The translations under genes and the position numbers were made by a program. A model generated the notes under the pieces. It was not told the DNA's origin. It was given only the letters and a program-made list of their open reading frames with translations, and made no database searches. A DNA stretch of 64,000 nucleotides, taken from assembly GCA_023101725.1 (NCBI GenBank), contig JALJCO010007116.1, forward strand, positions 62,001 to 126,000, read 5' to 3'. Position 1 is the first letter of the stretch. Each line of letters starts with the position of its first letter. This stretch comes from Atherinomorus stipes (Eukaryota; Chordata; Actinopteri; Atheriniformes; Atherinidae). Of the stretch, positions 11,007 through 23,830 are shown piece by piece.

Positions 11007-12926
11007 AGGACAACTTTCTTTTATTCCAATCTGGACCTTATTTCTAGGAGTGCATGGGGTACATGCAATTCCGACACTAGGTGTCCTGAGAGGCTCGACC
11101 ACGAGGTGTATTTTTTACCCTTTCCCAAGCCACATCTCAAACAGAGAAAAGTGTCTGCTTTGGATAAAGTTATGCGGCAGACCACAACATCAGCTGAACA
11201 TGGATAAAATTAACAAGGATGTCTACATCTGTTCTAAGGTAATGCAACATCGCATTTGAGGCAACATATAGTCACTTTGCTGGAAAGAAATATGAAGTTA
11301 TCTTTAACATTCCTAACGTCAGCTTAAGTTAGCTGATGCTAGCCAAACATGCTAGGTTTTATACTTTGGTAATGGTGCATAAGAGGTCAGCTAGGAATGT
11401 GGGTAACGACACACCTCTGGCTTCCAAGCTGCAGCCAGACTCTACTCTGCTCCCGTGGCTGTTTAATCAGGTTTTGGCAGACGATCACTTTTTGCCACAA
11501 CACCGGCAGCCATGCAGAAGTTTGTGCAAGAAACTGAGGGAGCGCACCGCACACTAGTCGCATCCCGGAGTACAGCTGAGAAGAGCAGCTTGCTATCCAG
11601 ACATCACCAAACTGAAAACTTTGAACCTCTGAACTCACAGGACAATAGTACTCGTTGGTTCGTTAATTCTACTTAAAGTATCGGTGAAATGAAGGAGTTT
11701 TGCTGCAGATAAAGTCTTATAGAGCGGCTGCCCCATCTCTCCCATTATACTGGATGCATGCCAAAGGGTGACTCAATCTAAATATCTTCCAAAGGAGTCA
11801 AAGTGATGCAGAAATGTTACCAGTGAGTAAATGCACGTTTAAACTGGGAGTAGCCTGGGATCAAACCGCCGGTCCCACCTTCAGCCAACCCCTGATCCTG
11901 AGATCCTGATATCATGAAATATGGTCTGTAAGGAATATTTTCTTCCTCTTCCTTGTGTGAGTAAAGAGTTAATCAGTGTCAAGGCTATTTAGGGGAGTTT
12001 ATTTCATCTTTTTTTTTATATTTAAGTGTTTGGTCTATGAAATTACCACAAAGTCATAGCAAAATGTCCAAATTCATCCTTGCAGATTGATCCATCAATC
12101 AATCTTTCATCAACTCCTAATGGATGGACTCCTTTTTTTTTGTCCTGCTCTTTTAAAATCATGTCAATCAAGGACATCTACCTTGATTTCAAACACTATG
12201 GCCACATTTACTTTATTTTAAAGTTTTGTTGTATGATGCTCACATCAACTCTTGTTTCTCACACATCTAATCGTCACCTTTTGAACTTCTCATATTTATG
12301 TGACCTGTTTTATATTGATTTGCGTCCTCACATGTGCTCTTGGGAACCATTTGTTGTCAGACGTTCAGCAGCTCTGCTAGGTCATCCACGTGCTATCATT
12401 CTCAGTTTCAAACATTGTCAGTCTACTTTGTGGCGTGATACTGTACGTCTACTTAAGTGTTCGTGAATCTTCTGACTGGATGTGCAATCTGCCCTCTGGA
12501 GGTTGCATTACCCTTCATGGTCTAGTTGTCTTCTTCTCTTTCATCACAATGCCAGTCTCTCCTCAGCAGCTTTAGAAAGCATTACCAGTAACAGAATGCT
12601 AAACATGGCAGCGGGAGCACATTGGGCAGCCTGGTGCACTGAATAATAAATGTAAAAGGAGGAGTCTAATTTTCTTGCTTTCCTTGCAATGTATTCACCC
12701 CAAGGTCTTTGAAGAAAGTGTCTCACCAAACAAAGTTACTGAGATGATGCAAGCAAAACTGGCACACACTTGAATTTACTGGTACTTCCTTTGTTGTGCT
12801 AGTCTGCTTTGCTACGTGTTGACGCAACTATGGACTAGAAGTAGTGTTGAGCGTCTTCTTATGTGTCCAACCAAGCTTCCAGAGAAATGAAGGGATTGCA
12901 ATTCATATTTTTAAGAGGGAATTAGG
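11007..12926. other. Intronic sequence without recognised genes
   Basis: Mixed AT-rich sequence. An open frame of 128 codons near 12080-12466 has no recognisable motif, biased composition or splice support. Nothing else was identified. Confidence 0.5.
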
Positions 12927-12934
12927 TTCTAGAT

Positions 12935-13145
12935 CAGGGGTGTCCAGCTCCGGTCCTCGAGGGCCACACTCCTGCAGGTTTTCTATGCCTTCCTGCTCCA
13001 ACACACCTGACTGAAATTGATGCATCATTGTGAAGAATTTCATTGCTTGTTAGATTCGTTGAATTTGAGTCAGATGTGTTGAAGCAGGAAGGGAAAGGAA
13101 ACCTGCAGAGCAGGGAACCTCGAGGACCGACTTTGGACACCCCTG
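12935..13145. mobile_element. hAT miniature element, 211 bp, with perfect target duplication
   Basis: It starts CAGGGGTGTCCAGCTC and ends GACTTTGGACACCCCTG. It is flanked by identical 8-bp copies of TTCTAGAT (12927-12934 and 13146-13153). The two halves are largely inverted around CAACACACCTGACT and AGTCAGATGTGTTG, so it folds into a hairpin. This is a familiar teleost family with further copies at 13287-13470 and 50765-50950. Confidence 0.92.
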
Positions 13146-13286
13146 TTCTAGATCGTGAAATGGGCTTTTGTGAGCCAAAGGCATCACGATGCACCTCTCG
13201 CTTTTGCAGTTAGTGTTCCTCTGTTGATCTTCAAGTTACAGATCAAGAACCAAGAACCCAATAAGTTTAGTACCTTAATGCAGGCT

Positions 13287-13470
13287 ACTCAGTTCGGCCG
13301 CAATCCTGCAGGCTTTCCATGTGTCCCTGTTCCAACACACCTGACTCAAGTTAATGAGCTATCATATATAGCTTGATAGGGTATTACATATATTTGATCT
13401 GAGTCAGATGTGTTCGACCAAGGAGACATGAAAACCTGCAGTATCGCGGCCCCTGTAGGACAGAATTGAG
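13287..13470. mobile_element. Second fold-back miniature element of related type
   Basis: The core halves CCAACACACCTGACTCAAG and CTGAGTCAGATGTGTTCG are inverted. The outer parts are CTCAGTTCGGCCGCAATCC and its near-inverse ending in GGACAGAATTGAG. The left end seems to have lost about a dozen bases relative to the right end. No clear target duplication. Confidence 0.7.
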
Positions 13471-13597
13471 TTTTGGTCAAACAACCTCTGCCAACGTACC
13501 TTCACCAGTAATTTTGGTACCCTTCAACTGTTTGCTAACATGTGTATCTCATTAGCCAATCCCATGGCAGCAACTCAGTGCATTTAGTCATGTCCAC

Positions 13598-14552
13598 TCG
13601 GGGTGTCAACATCTACACGTGTAAACAGGTACACAGATAATAAATTATAACTGTTTCGAAAAAATCTGTAACCGTTTACACGTCATTTTCCTTCCTCCTC
13701 CTCTTTCATTTGGGAAACAGGGAACAGCAGCAGAGCAACGGCACTTTGTGGCGCTGTGGTGACTCTATTCAAGCCGTAAACTGCAGCTGGTAGCAGATAT
13801 TTCTTTCTATGGATCAGTGAAGAAGAACATTGTCAGAGATGCTTTTAGGGATCAGGAGAGTGGACCAGACGCAAACTGCATCTGTGCAGTGGAAACGTCG
13901 TATTGGGCGAGTTTCAATGTAAGTTAGGAGAGCTAGCTTTAGCTGTTGCTAATTGAGTTTGATGTATATTTTTTCAGAAATGAAGTCATGAGCGTGAATC
14001 CAATCAGACATTTACTGTAACAAATGCATGTGTTTAGCAGAATATCTAACCGCTCATGTTAGCCGCTGTTTACATAAAGTTGATCACTAGTACATGACTT
14101 ACTTCTCTCAGCTAAAACATTTCCATATTTCCGGGTCAGCCCAGCCAGCCATGGAACATGGATAGACATCCCTGCTTGTGAAAGCTTTCTTTCTCCCGTG
14201 TATGAAGACGGTTATTATGTATCTGATAGATGGAGGAAAAATCCGGTCAGCCGATGCCAGCTGTTTGAAATCTTCTGCAGGGACTCCATGTGGATCGCAT
14301 AAAAGAGATTTTCTTCATCGAATCGTTTCAATTCTCTGGGATTAAAATGATAAATATCCACAACCTTACTTTGGCTCCACGAGAGTGTTTCTGCTCTGAG
14401 TTCAGTATGACAGCGGCAGTACGGTGGGATGCAAAGGTGACGTCACCATCTGTTACCTAAAGATCATTAATCTCTGACGTGGAACCATGTACACGACGGT
14501 TAGTAGTCCTGATTACATGTGGAGAAAAAAATTGTAAACATTGACACCCCTA
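13598..14552. mobile_element. hAT-like element, 955 bp
   Basis: The left end TCGGGGTGTCAAC and right end TTGACACCCCTA are inverted repeats with one or two mismatches. The 8-bp flanks ATGTCCAC (13590-13597) and ATGTAGAC (14553-14560) agree at six of eight positions. Next to the ends lie ACACGTGTAAACAGG-like and TGTAAACATTG-like motifs. It has no transposase frame, so it is non-autonomous. Confidence 0.75.
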
Positions 14553-14564
14553 ATGTAGACATGG

Positions 14565-14745
14565 TCAAGATGACAGATGTCGTCCCTCCAGCATGTCCTT
14601 GGTCTTCCCTGGGGTGTCCTTCTGGAGGGATGTGCCTGGAACATGTCACTAGGGGGGCATCTAGGAGGCATGCTTACCAGATGTCCAGGGCACCTCAGCT
14701 GGCCCCCCTTGATGTGAAGGAGCAGCGACGCTGAGCCCCTCCTGA
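14565..14745 (-). repeat. LINE 3'-end fragment
   Basis: GTCCCTCCAGCATGTCCTTG and a following GGAGGCATGCTTACCAGATG correspond to the antisense C-terminal block of the LINE family at 5480-7060. It abuts the right end of the hAT-like element. Confidence 0.7.
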
Positions 14746-15678
14746 ATGACTGAAGGCTCGTCTACAAAAAGCAGCTAATGTTAAATGGGAACGTTTCACT
14801 CCCTGTCTTATATGCATCCATACCGTCGTTTATGAAGCGTTTAAGACTAGACACAAGAAAAATACTGACTGTCCATTTGCACTTACTGAGCATGAATCCT
14901 TTACTAATTGCTGTCAGTCTACGGCGAGTTTTGTTGTCGTCACTTCTTTTAATTAAATGGCAAAGTTAGCCATTCTAGGCTGTTAACCCATCGGCTGAGC
15001 ATTTACACATCTCCCCTTACACGGCTAAAAAAAAAACGTGTGAATGGGACCCTTAAAGGCGCTATAGAAGATGTTTCTGCATTTTAGAAAGCAGAGACTG
15101 TTAGCAAGCCCTTTACAGTACCAAATGGACACACAAAGTGCTTTATATCCATGGATCAAGGCTTCGGGCTGCTGCCAGTGGAATGGTGTGGAAGAGCTTT
15201 TCTTGGCCCACTTTGGGCCCCTTAGTACCAATGTGGCGGTTTAACCACCACGGCCTGAGTATTGTTGCTGACCATGTCCATCCCTTTATGACCACAGTGG
15301 AGCATCTTCTGATGCTGCTTCCAGCAGGATGCACCATGACACAAAGCTCGCATCATCTCCACCTGCTTTCTGGAACATGACCATGAGTTCACATTGAGGA
15401 ATGTTTCTAACAGCTTGTTGGATCTATGACACCAGGAATTAAGGTCATTCTGGAAGAAAAAGGGGTCCAACCTAGTATTAGTAGAGCTATAACTGGTGAG
15501 TGTATGATACGCTTGTTTATGTGCAGCCATGGTGCATGTGGTATCATACGTACTTTAGTGCACAACATGTCAGCTTTCATGGATTAGTATGTCATAGAAG
15601 CATATTCAGTCACTTGCACATGTTTGAAAATGTTCTGGGCTCCAACTTTCATTGAGTTCAACTTTTGCAAAACAAACC

Positions 15679-15709
<31 letters not shown>

Positions 15710-16110
15710 GTGATAAGTTTCACAACATTGCACTAGAGCTTTGCCTTAATATTTAATATCAGTCTCTTCTGCTGTATGTGTGCTGAGGAAATCACTTGGG
15801 GGTTTGGGTTTTGCAGTGATTCAGACTCCATTTCCATAATTCTCACCAGTTGTGATTGTCCTTGTAGCAAATCTTTTATCTTATTCATTTATAAGCCCAG
15901 GCTTTAAATTGTTCCTGATGAAAAGTCTCTAAAGGAGCTGATTACCTTTAGTTTTAATTAAACTTTAGTTATTTCACCTCATGTCATTTATGCTGGGGCC
16001 GAAAGTCTGAAACCTGCTTTTGGATTGGTTGGAGGGGGATAACTGAATCCACCAGGTGCCAGACTTGACTGGTCCTCTTCAAGTATACCTGCTGACAGCG
16101 GAGAAAAATG
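14746..16110. other. Intronic sequence with a poly-T tract, no recognised gene
   Basis: A 26-base T run lies at 15679-15704. Open frames of up to 102 codons around 15138-15530 overlap on both strands and match nothing I know. Possibly it includes old repeats without visible ends. Confidence 0.5.
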
Positions 16111-17026
16111 TACGGTGGCCCGGAAGTGACACAGAGATACAGAAGCTGCAACACCACACAAGACACAACATAACGCAATAAAGAACAACATAATAAGCTT
16201 CGGTCCTGATTTACAAAAGATTTATGTGCACTAAAACGAACGCCATCTTCATTACACACGCAATAATCATCCGGAACTGATCTACAAGCAGGGCAAAAGG
16301 AGGTTTGCGCCTGCTAAACGGGCAAAATAGCCCCACTATCTATTTTGCGCGTCTGCAGTAGATAAATATGCAATATGGGTGTTTCTGCCAGAATGTGCAA
16401 AATATTGGGAGGAGATTATGCAGAAAACTCAGCTTTGCACACACAATGTGATTTATCGACCGTGCAACGGAAAGCGGGCGCAAAAAATTGTTTGTATTTT
16501 AGCACGTCTGAAGAGCAGGTATGAACTAGCAGCTTTATGCACAAATGGCTGGAAGATTGCTGCTGCAGGATACAGACATGCAGCGTTGGGTCAGAATCAT
16601 TTCTAATGAGGTGTGAGGGCAACTCGTCAAATTTTCATCTTCTAATTAAATAACAATCAGCATCACTATTTAACATGGTTTATTTTTACAGATGAATCAG
16701 AACATCTGCTGCTGCAGCAAAGCTGACATTAACTATGTCTTTTTATTGTCTTTAATTTTTTGCCAATGGCATATTTTAAAAAATCACTGCTGCGGCTGCT
16801 GCTGCTGACCTGCGTGAAGTTGCCCCCCACCCCTCTTCGTATGAACTCACAGGGAAACCTGCTGCATTGTTTTTATTTCAGTTATTATATTTATCTTTTA
16901 TTCTGTTTTTTTATTTGCCTCATATTATATCAGGGCCTCAGTGTGTTGCATCTTAATGTGTTGTGTCTCATTGTGTGGTGTTGCGTTGCAGCATGTGTTT
17001 TCCTGTGACCCTTCCGGGCCACCGTA
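16111..17026. mobile_element. TIR element (TACGGTGGCCCGGAAG) with another element inside
   Basis: A perfect 16-bp inverted repeat, TACGGTGGCCCGGAAG at 16111-16126 and its complement at 17011-17026, bounds the element. If TA is the duplication, the transposon ends are CGGTGG...CCACCG. Next to each end lie inverted tracts rich in CAACACCACACAA and ACACAACA (about 16145-16190 and 16935-16995). The centre, from about 16203 (GGTCCTGATTTACAAAAG) to about 16937 (ATATCAGGGCC), looks like a separate nested element related to the one at 35295-36317: both have a GCACAAA(T/A)GGCTG-type segment and a TTTGCACAC/TTTAGCACTC region. Confidence 0.75.
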
Positions 17027-18429
17027 AAATAGGGCCAAGCTGCGATTACCACGAGTCCAGACGCATGCCAGCTTTCACAGCCACTCTGTGTTCATCTCAG
17101 CTGCTGATCCAGACCACTCCAGGTCCTGTTTGTGTGACCTCGGGTCCTCTGAGCTTCAGAATCCAGTAGTCTGATCCAAAGACGGATAAAAGCGGGAGCT
17201 GGAAGGTCAATCAATGTCTGCTGCAGGTGTCATCTGATGCCAGCGCTCTGTACAGGGCGGACCAGAGCCGTCAAGGACTCATCAAAGAACAGCAACTCTG
17301 TACAGCAGAACACGATTGTATGAGGTCATGCGCTTCCAGCGGTACAGTCTGTATTTATCTTTGAGATTTCTGAAGGATGTTCTGTCAAACAGAAACAAGC
17401 TATGTTCTGAAAATTAAAGATTGTTCTGACAAACTTAAAAATCAGCTCAACACTCAGCTCATTAGATTTGTGTAAAATATATTGGTTGATAACTTAATGT
17501 CAGTAAAAATGACATCATTGCTTCATAATTCCACCATTTTTATTGTCAAAAGTAAAGCACTTAGAATAACTAGACAGAAATAATCAGGAACAGGATGACA
17601 AAGATAAATCTGGGACAAACAGAAGGCTTAAAAACACAAAGAAAAAAATGCCGATCAATAAGCAGTCATCACACATCATCAACCCCTGCAGGGGTGTTGT
17701 GCAAGAGGCCATCCACAGGTCAGGGGCTGAGTTGTTGCTTTATGACCACAAAACACGTTCAGCCTGCTTGTGCGTGTTCAACTCGCACCAGAGTACAGTT
17801 TACAGTCATTTTAAAGTAAACTGTAAAACTCAGTCTACCACACTCGTTTGAGCTGCTTAAACCTCTGATGAATGAGTTTTTACAAAAAAGGGCCACATAA
17901 TTTTTCACATAGTATATTTCATATTAACAGACATGTACAGTATTGCTTTTATAAATATTTTTTGTCTTAATTTAATTTTTATCTGTTTTCATCAACTCTA
18001 TAAAACATATAAGATCATGTATTAATTTAATATATTTATTCTATGAAAATAAAACTATAATTTTCTTTTTCTGTTTATGCTTTATTAATCTCAGAAAGGA
18101 AATTCAATACTGAATTCAACATTCAATATTTATTGAAGTTCCCTTCTGGGATTAATAAAGTAGTTTTAATGTCATTTATTACTGAGGCGAACTTGTATAT
18201 TAAACATATATGTTTAATGTTAAAATATGCAAATGAGGTGTTGTATAGCCAAAAATGCGCTAATTTGCATACATTTCTAGGAAAAAAATCTAAACACAGG
18301 ATTAAACCAGGTTCAAAGTTTCTTTTGAATTTTCTTCACATATTGAGGCCAAAAGTTTTTACAGAGGGGATTCTGAATATCTCTATAGATCATTTCAAAC
18401 TTTAGAATATACTGTCAACAACCAGGAAA
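17027..18429. other. Intronic sequence, one LINE-tail-like motif, no gene
   Basis: The phrase CTTCTGGGATTAATAAAGTA at about 18144-18163 resembles the 3' tails of fish L2-type retroposons. The remainder has no recognisable content. The frame at 18133-18405 starts inside this tail and is not convincing as a gene. Confidence 0.45.
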
Positions 18430-19003
18430 AAACTCATTTTTTGGCATATTTTTGGAATAAAATATTCTATAAATCAGGCTGTGAATGAGATATCAAAGAA
18501 TCCTTCTGTAAAAACTTTAAGAATGCAGTCAGGAGCAAAACCTGAAAGTTTGGTTTCTGTAAGTGCTCCTGAAGAGGAGATGTTTTACCCAGAATTAGAG
18601 TAAAAACTCATTTTGAGAAAACAGCCTTTATATTTTTGGATTGTAAAATTCTCCACATTTTTGTTCTATAACAGATCCAATCAGATTCATGAGCTGGAAA
18701 TATCAAGTTTGGTTAAGATGACATCGTTCAGGAAAAAGAGACGTTTCCAAGGATACCAGACATGACGGGGTTCAGACGAGCACCACGGTGCTGCGCTCCT
18801 TTAAAAAACACCAACTTTAGCTGCATTTTGAGGGGATTTGGGTGCATCAGACAAAGTATCATGAAATAAACTCCTAAAATGTTTATTTTTTATGTTTTTT
18901 TTACACTTATCTGAAAGAAAACACGTTGAAGGAGGAAAAAAATGAAAATCTAAAAATTGACAAGGTGATAAAAAAACAGGGTTTTTACCTGTAGTGCCTC
19001 CTC
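18430..19003 (-). mobile_element. Truncated copy of the TTAA-flanked element found at 49072-50166
   Basis: It ends at 19003 in ACCTGTAGTGCCTCCTC, followed by TTAA (19004-19007). Read in reverse complement it matches 49072 to about 49640 closely. Shared blocks include CCATTCATGAGCTGGAAA-like sequence, a CATGACGGGGTTCAGA block, and a GCATTTTGAGGGGATTTGGG block. The other end is missing or too diverged to see before about 18430. Confidence 0.8.
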
Positions 19004-19009
19004 TTAAAG

Positions 19010-20319
19010 GACAACTTACTCACTGGTAAAATTTCTGTATCACTCTGACTCCTTCGGATGATACTTACTTGTAAATCCATTCATATAATAGGAGTGAAGG
19101 CAGCAGCATGAATGGGCCTCTATAAGACATTATCTGCAGCACAACTCCTTCATGTCACCAATACTTTAAGACGAATGAACAAACGAACGAACGGAAGAGT
19201 TCGTTCATTCGTAGCACAGATCTCTGACTGGGTCACTGGCAAGGTGGCACCAGCAGTGTGCACGGTACACCGTCTGTCTGCCTTCATCAGCTTGTTTGTC
19301 CATTTTTAATCTGTTTGTTGTTTGAATGTTCATACTCGTCTGATGTACAATAGAGAGTCTCTCCTAACCATCCGATCGGCTCATGAATGGCATACAAATT
19401 ACTTTTGTGGAAACCAGCAATTCCGCCCACCTCCGCTGCTGGGTGTGCCACCTTACCTATGCCGCTTACCTCACGCCCTGCCCTGCAGGGAGCGCCTTAA
19501 TGAAGAGAAGGGGTAAGCCCGGCGGTGTTCTTCTGAGGCCCCGCGCTCATCTGCGATCCCTCCGAAGCTGTTCGTTGGACATTCCAGTTGGATCCGGTTT
19601 GTTAACTGTTCTGACTTCAATGTTTATTTAAAAAGTTAACTTATTTTAAAACAACCAGCATAGCAGTTTTTAACCAAAACTCAAAAAGTAAAAAAGTACT
19701 TTTTAAAATTATTCAGGTTTTCTTTGAATTACCTTTTTTGTGAAAAGTAGTCACTTTTTGGTAAAGTATTCATTAAAGGGTATGGTTGTTTTTCTTTACT
19801 TTTTTTTTTACCTTTACATTTCACTTTTAAAGCAGTTTACCTTTCCTTGTTTGATATTCTTTTCAGCACAACCAGTGGGATTTCACAGTTGTTTTTTTTT
19901 CAGTTTGACACACTGTATCAACACAGTTGGCCTAAAACCACACAAAAAATCATAATGTGAGTAGAAAAAAGTTATATTTTTCATTGTGAAAAGCACAAAC
20001 TTGTTTCAGGAACTATCTCTATAACTTTTAATGCAAATATAAGTTCTGGTAGTTAGGCTGAAAAACGATTCATTTGTTCAAACACACGGGCGAGGTAAGC
20101 AGCATGTGCCACACTGTTGCTGAACAGATCAGCAAGAGGAGAACTGTTTTGGCAAGAAAGGCTGCGATTTCAGCTCGGGTCATGATGAAAGCAGGACAGC
20201 ACCTTGCCCTTGAAAGCCAGTGAGCCTCTGCATGATACAAAACCTTTACATGCTCAGTGCAAGAACATCCAGACTCAGTGTAGCTGGGGTCGTGTGCGTT
20301 TTGCCTTGTTTGATTAATG
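19010..20319. other. Intronic sequence without recognised genes
   Basis: A small hairpin lies near 19168-19216 (ACGAATGAACAAACGAACG against GTTCGTTCATTCGT). T-rich tracts follow at 19790-19920. No credible exon or complete element. Confidence 0.5.
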
Positions 20320-21526
20320 CAGTTGTCTGAAAAAGTGTTTGCCTTCTTCCTAATTTCTTATTTTTTTGCATGTTTGTCACACATGTTTCATCAAATCAGA
20401 TCCTCAAACAAATTTAAATGTGAGACAAAGATAACACAAGTAAACACGAAATGCAGTTTTTGAATGAAGGTTTTTATTAGAAAGGTGGAAAAAAATCCAA
20501 ACCTAAATGGCCCTGTGTGAAAAAGTGATTTTTCCTCTAAACCTAATAACTGGTTGTTCCACCTTAGCAGCAACAACTGCAATCAAGCGTTTGTGATAAC
20601 TGGCAGTGAGTCTTCTACAGCACTGTGGAGGAATTTTGTTCCACTCATCTTTGCAAAATTGTTGTAATTCAGCCACATTGGAGGCTTTTCCAGCATGAAC
20701 CGCCTTTTTAAGGTCATGCTACAGCATCTCAATTGGATTCAGGTCAGGACTTTGACAAGGCCACTTCAAAGTCTTCATTTTGTTGTTCTTAAGCCATTCA
20801 GAGGTGGACTTGCTGGTGTGTTCTGGATCATTGTTCTGCTGCAGAACCCAAGTGCGCTTCAGCTTGAGGTCACCAACAGATGGCCGGACATTCTCCTTCA
20901 GGATTTTTTGGTAGACAGCAGAATTCATGGTTCCATTTACCACAGCAAGTCCTCCAGGTCCTGAAGCAGCAAAACAGCCCCAGACCATCACACTACCACC
21001 ACCATATTTTACTTTTGGTAAGATGTTCCTTTTCTGAAATGCCGTGTTACTTTTACGCCAGATGTAATGGGACCTACACCTTCCAAAAAGTTCAGCTTTT
21101 GTCTTGTCAGTCCACAGAGTATTTTCCAAAAAGTCTTGGGGATCATCAAAATGCTTTCTGGCTAAACTGAGACGAGCCTTTATGTTCTTTTTGCTCAGCA
21201 GTGGTTTTGGTCTTGGAACCTTTTACAGACTGATAGATCTCAATTACTTTATTTCTAATGTTTTACTGATTTTTTTGGATCACAACATGATGTCTAGCTT
21301 TTGAGGATCCTTTTGGTTTACTAAATTTCATCATCTAGGTCCGATTTAAGTGATTTCTTGATTGAGAACAGGTGTGGCAGTAATCCAGCCTTGGTATGGC
21401 TAGAGAAATTGAACTCTGCTTTCCAAAGATGTGATAAACCACAGTTAATTTATGTTTTAACAGGGGGCAATTACATGCAGAAAAGTAAGAAATTGGGAAG
21501 GGGGCAAAAACTTTTTCACACAGCTC
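20320..21526 (-). pseudogene. Tc1-like transposon family 1, internally deleted copy
   Basis: The element runs from CAGTTGTCTGAAAAAGTG to TTTTTCACACAGCTC, followed by TA. Length is 1,207 bp against 1,630 bp for the sister copy at 22121-23750. On the minus strand an open frame of 136 codons (20719-21129) gives the catalytic part of a DDE transposase: ENTLWTDKTKAELFG (first Asp region), GGGSVMVWGCFAASGPG, NNDPEHTSKST (second Asp) and WPCQSPDLNPIEML (Asp-Leu-Asn-Pro-Ile-Glu, third acidic residue). The N-terminal DNA-binding half is deleted, so it cannot encode a working transposase. Confidence 0.9.
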
Positions 21527-22049
21527 TACTGTAGGTCGTCCTCTGTGACTTCATTACCCCTGCTCGGGGGTCCATGGGGAGCTCCACTCGGCCCCTGATG
21601 GCCTTGTTAACTTCAGCTTGGAGCTGCCTTGCTTGGGGGGATTTATTTGTTGCTATCAGTGAAATGCAACTCTGAACTAAACAACATCAGCAACATTTGC
21701 AAACAAACTGAGGAAACAAGATAGCAGTTCACTGTGATTACTGTTGGTTTCTGGGAAATTATGTTAGCATTTAATACAACAGCAGAAGAAATGAAAGAAT
21801 GATCCTTTCTGAAGTTGGTTTCACCATTTGAGCTTTTATCTTTTTCTTCTCTTCAAAGTAGTGAGTTTTAGGATGAGTACACCCCTGACATTAAAAAGCC
21901 ATTGTCTCTATCTTTTCATTACTGTATTACCATAAAGGCCCTGCAGAGCCATTGGTGGTAGTTTGAGTTGGACATGCTGCTCAGGAGTGTTTGTTTGTAT
22001 GGATCAGAAGATGATCTCATTTATGTTTTTCCTGTTTTTGACATATTTT
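21527..22049. other. Short unique intronic spacer between two Tc1 copies
   Basis: About 520 bp separate the first Tc1 copy from the microsatellite in which the second sits. Nothing coding is recognised. Confidence 0.5.
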
Positions 22050-22120
22050 TCCTATATATGTTTATATATGTTTATATATATATATATATATATATATACA
22101 TACATGTGTGTGTATATATA
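22050..22120. repeat. TA/TG microsatellite, left of Tc1 insertion
   Basis: TATATA and TGTGTG runs interrupted by the transposon. The matching continuation is at 23751-23830, so the transposon entered a TA-rich microsatellite. Confidence 0.9.
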
Positions 22121-23750
22121 CAGCTCTGTGAAAAAGTTTTCGCCCCCTTCCTAATTTCTTACTTTTTTTGCATGTTTATCACACTTTAATGTTTCAAATA
22201 ATCAAACAAATTTTTATGTGAGTCAAAGATAACACAAGTAAACAGAAAATGCAGTTTTTGAATGAAGATTTTTATTAGTAAGGGGGGGGGGATCCAAACC
22301 TCCATGGTCCTGTGTGAAAAAGTAATTGCCCCCTCTGTTAAAACATAAATTAAATGTGGTTTATCACATCTTTGGAAAGCTGAATTCAATGTCTCTAGCC
22401 ACATCAAGGCTAGATTGCTGCCACACCTGTTGTCAATCAAGAAATCACTTAAATAGGACCTGCCTGACGAAGTTTAGTAGACCAAAAAGACCCTCAAAAG
22501 CTAGACATCATGTTGCGATCCCCAAAGAAATTCAGTAAAAAATGAGAAACAAAGCAATTGAGATCTATCAGTCTGGAAAAGGTTCCAAAGCCATTTCTGA
22601 AGCTTTGGGACTCCAGAGAACCACAGTGAGAACCATTATCCACAAATGGTGAAACCATGGAACAGTAGTGAACCTTCCCAGGAGTGGCCGGCCGACCAAA
22701 ATGACCCCAAGAGCACAGCGACGACTCATCCAAGAGGTCACAAAAGACCCCAGAACAACATCCAAAGAACTGCAGGCCTCACTTGCCTCAATGAAGGTCA
22801 GTGTTCATGACTCCACCATCATAAAGAGACTGGGGGGCAAAAATGGCTGCATGGCAGAGTTCCAAGACCAAAACCACTGCTGAGCAAAAAGAACATAAAG
22901 GCTCGTCTCAGTTTAGCCAGAAAGCATCTTGATGATCCCCAAGACTTTTGGAATAATACTCTGTGGACTGACGAGACAAAAGTGGAACTTTTTGGAAGGT
23001 GTAGGTCCCATTACATCTGACGTAAAAGTAACACGGCATTTTAGAAAAGGAACATCGCACCACCAGTAAAATATGGTGGTTTTAGTGTGATGGTCTGGGG
23101 CTGTTTTGTTGCTTCAGGACCTGGAAGACTTGCTGTGGTAAATGGAACCATGAATTCTGCTGTCTGCCAAAAAATCCTGAAGGAGAATGTCCGGCCATCT
23201 GTTGGTGACCTCAAGCTGAAGCGCACTTGGGTTCTGCAGCAGAACAATGATCCAGAACACACCAGCAAGTCCACCTCTGAATGGCTTAAGAACAACAACA
23301 TGAAGACTTTGGAGTGGCCTCATCAAAGTCCCCACCTGAATCCCATTGAGATGCTGTGACATGACCTTAAAAAGGCGGTTCATGCTGGAAAAGCCTCCAA
23401 TGTGGCTGAATTACAACAATTCTGCAAAGATGAGTGGAACAAAATTCCTCCACAGCGCTGTAGAAGACTCACTGCCAGTTACAAACGTTTGATTGCAGTT
23501 GTTGCTGCTAAGGTGGAACAACCAGTTATTAGGTTTAGGGGGCAGTCACTTTTTCACACAGGGCCATTTAAGTTTGGATTTTTTCCCTCCTTAAAAATAA
23601 AAATCTTCATTTAAAAACTGCATTTCCTGTTTACTTGTGTTATCTTTGTCTCACATTAAAATTTCTTTGATGATCTGAAACATTTAAGTGTGACTAACAT
23701 GCAAAAAAGTAAGAAATCAGGAAGGGGGCAAAACCTTTTTCACACAGCTG
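22121..23750 (+). mobile_element. Tc1-like transposon family 1, full-length copy with disabled transposase
   Basis: The element begins CAGCTCTGTGAAAAAGTT and ends TTTTTCACACAGCTG, with TA on both sides (22119-22120, 23751-23752). The terminal inverted repeats are long, roughly 200 bp. Each contains a second GTGTGAAAAAGT motif about 200 bp in, the IR/DR arrangement of many fish Tc1 elements. Transposase pieces in order: helix-turn-helix region (SGRPTKMTPRAQRRLIQEVT and following, about 22683-22800), then GGSVMVWGCF-like and NNDPEHTSKST, ending [10 protein letters not shown] at 23359. Asp to His in the SPDLNP motif, stops and frame breaks make it non-functional. Confidence 0.92.
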
Positions 23751-23757
23751 TATATAT

Positions 23758-23791
<34 letters not shown>

Positions 23792-23830
23792 GTATATATA
23801 CATATGTGTGTGTGTGTGTGTATACACATG
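23751..23830. repeat. TA/CA/TG microsatellite, right of Tc1 insertion
   Basis: The continuation of the microsatellite at 22050-22120 on the far side of the transposon. Confidence 0.9.
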
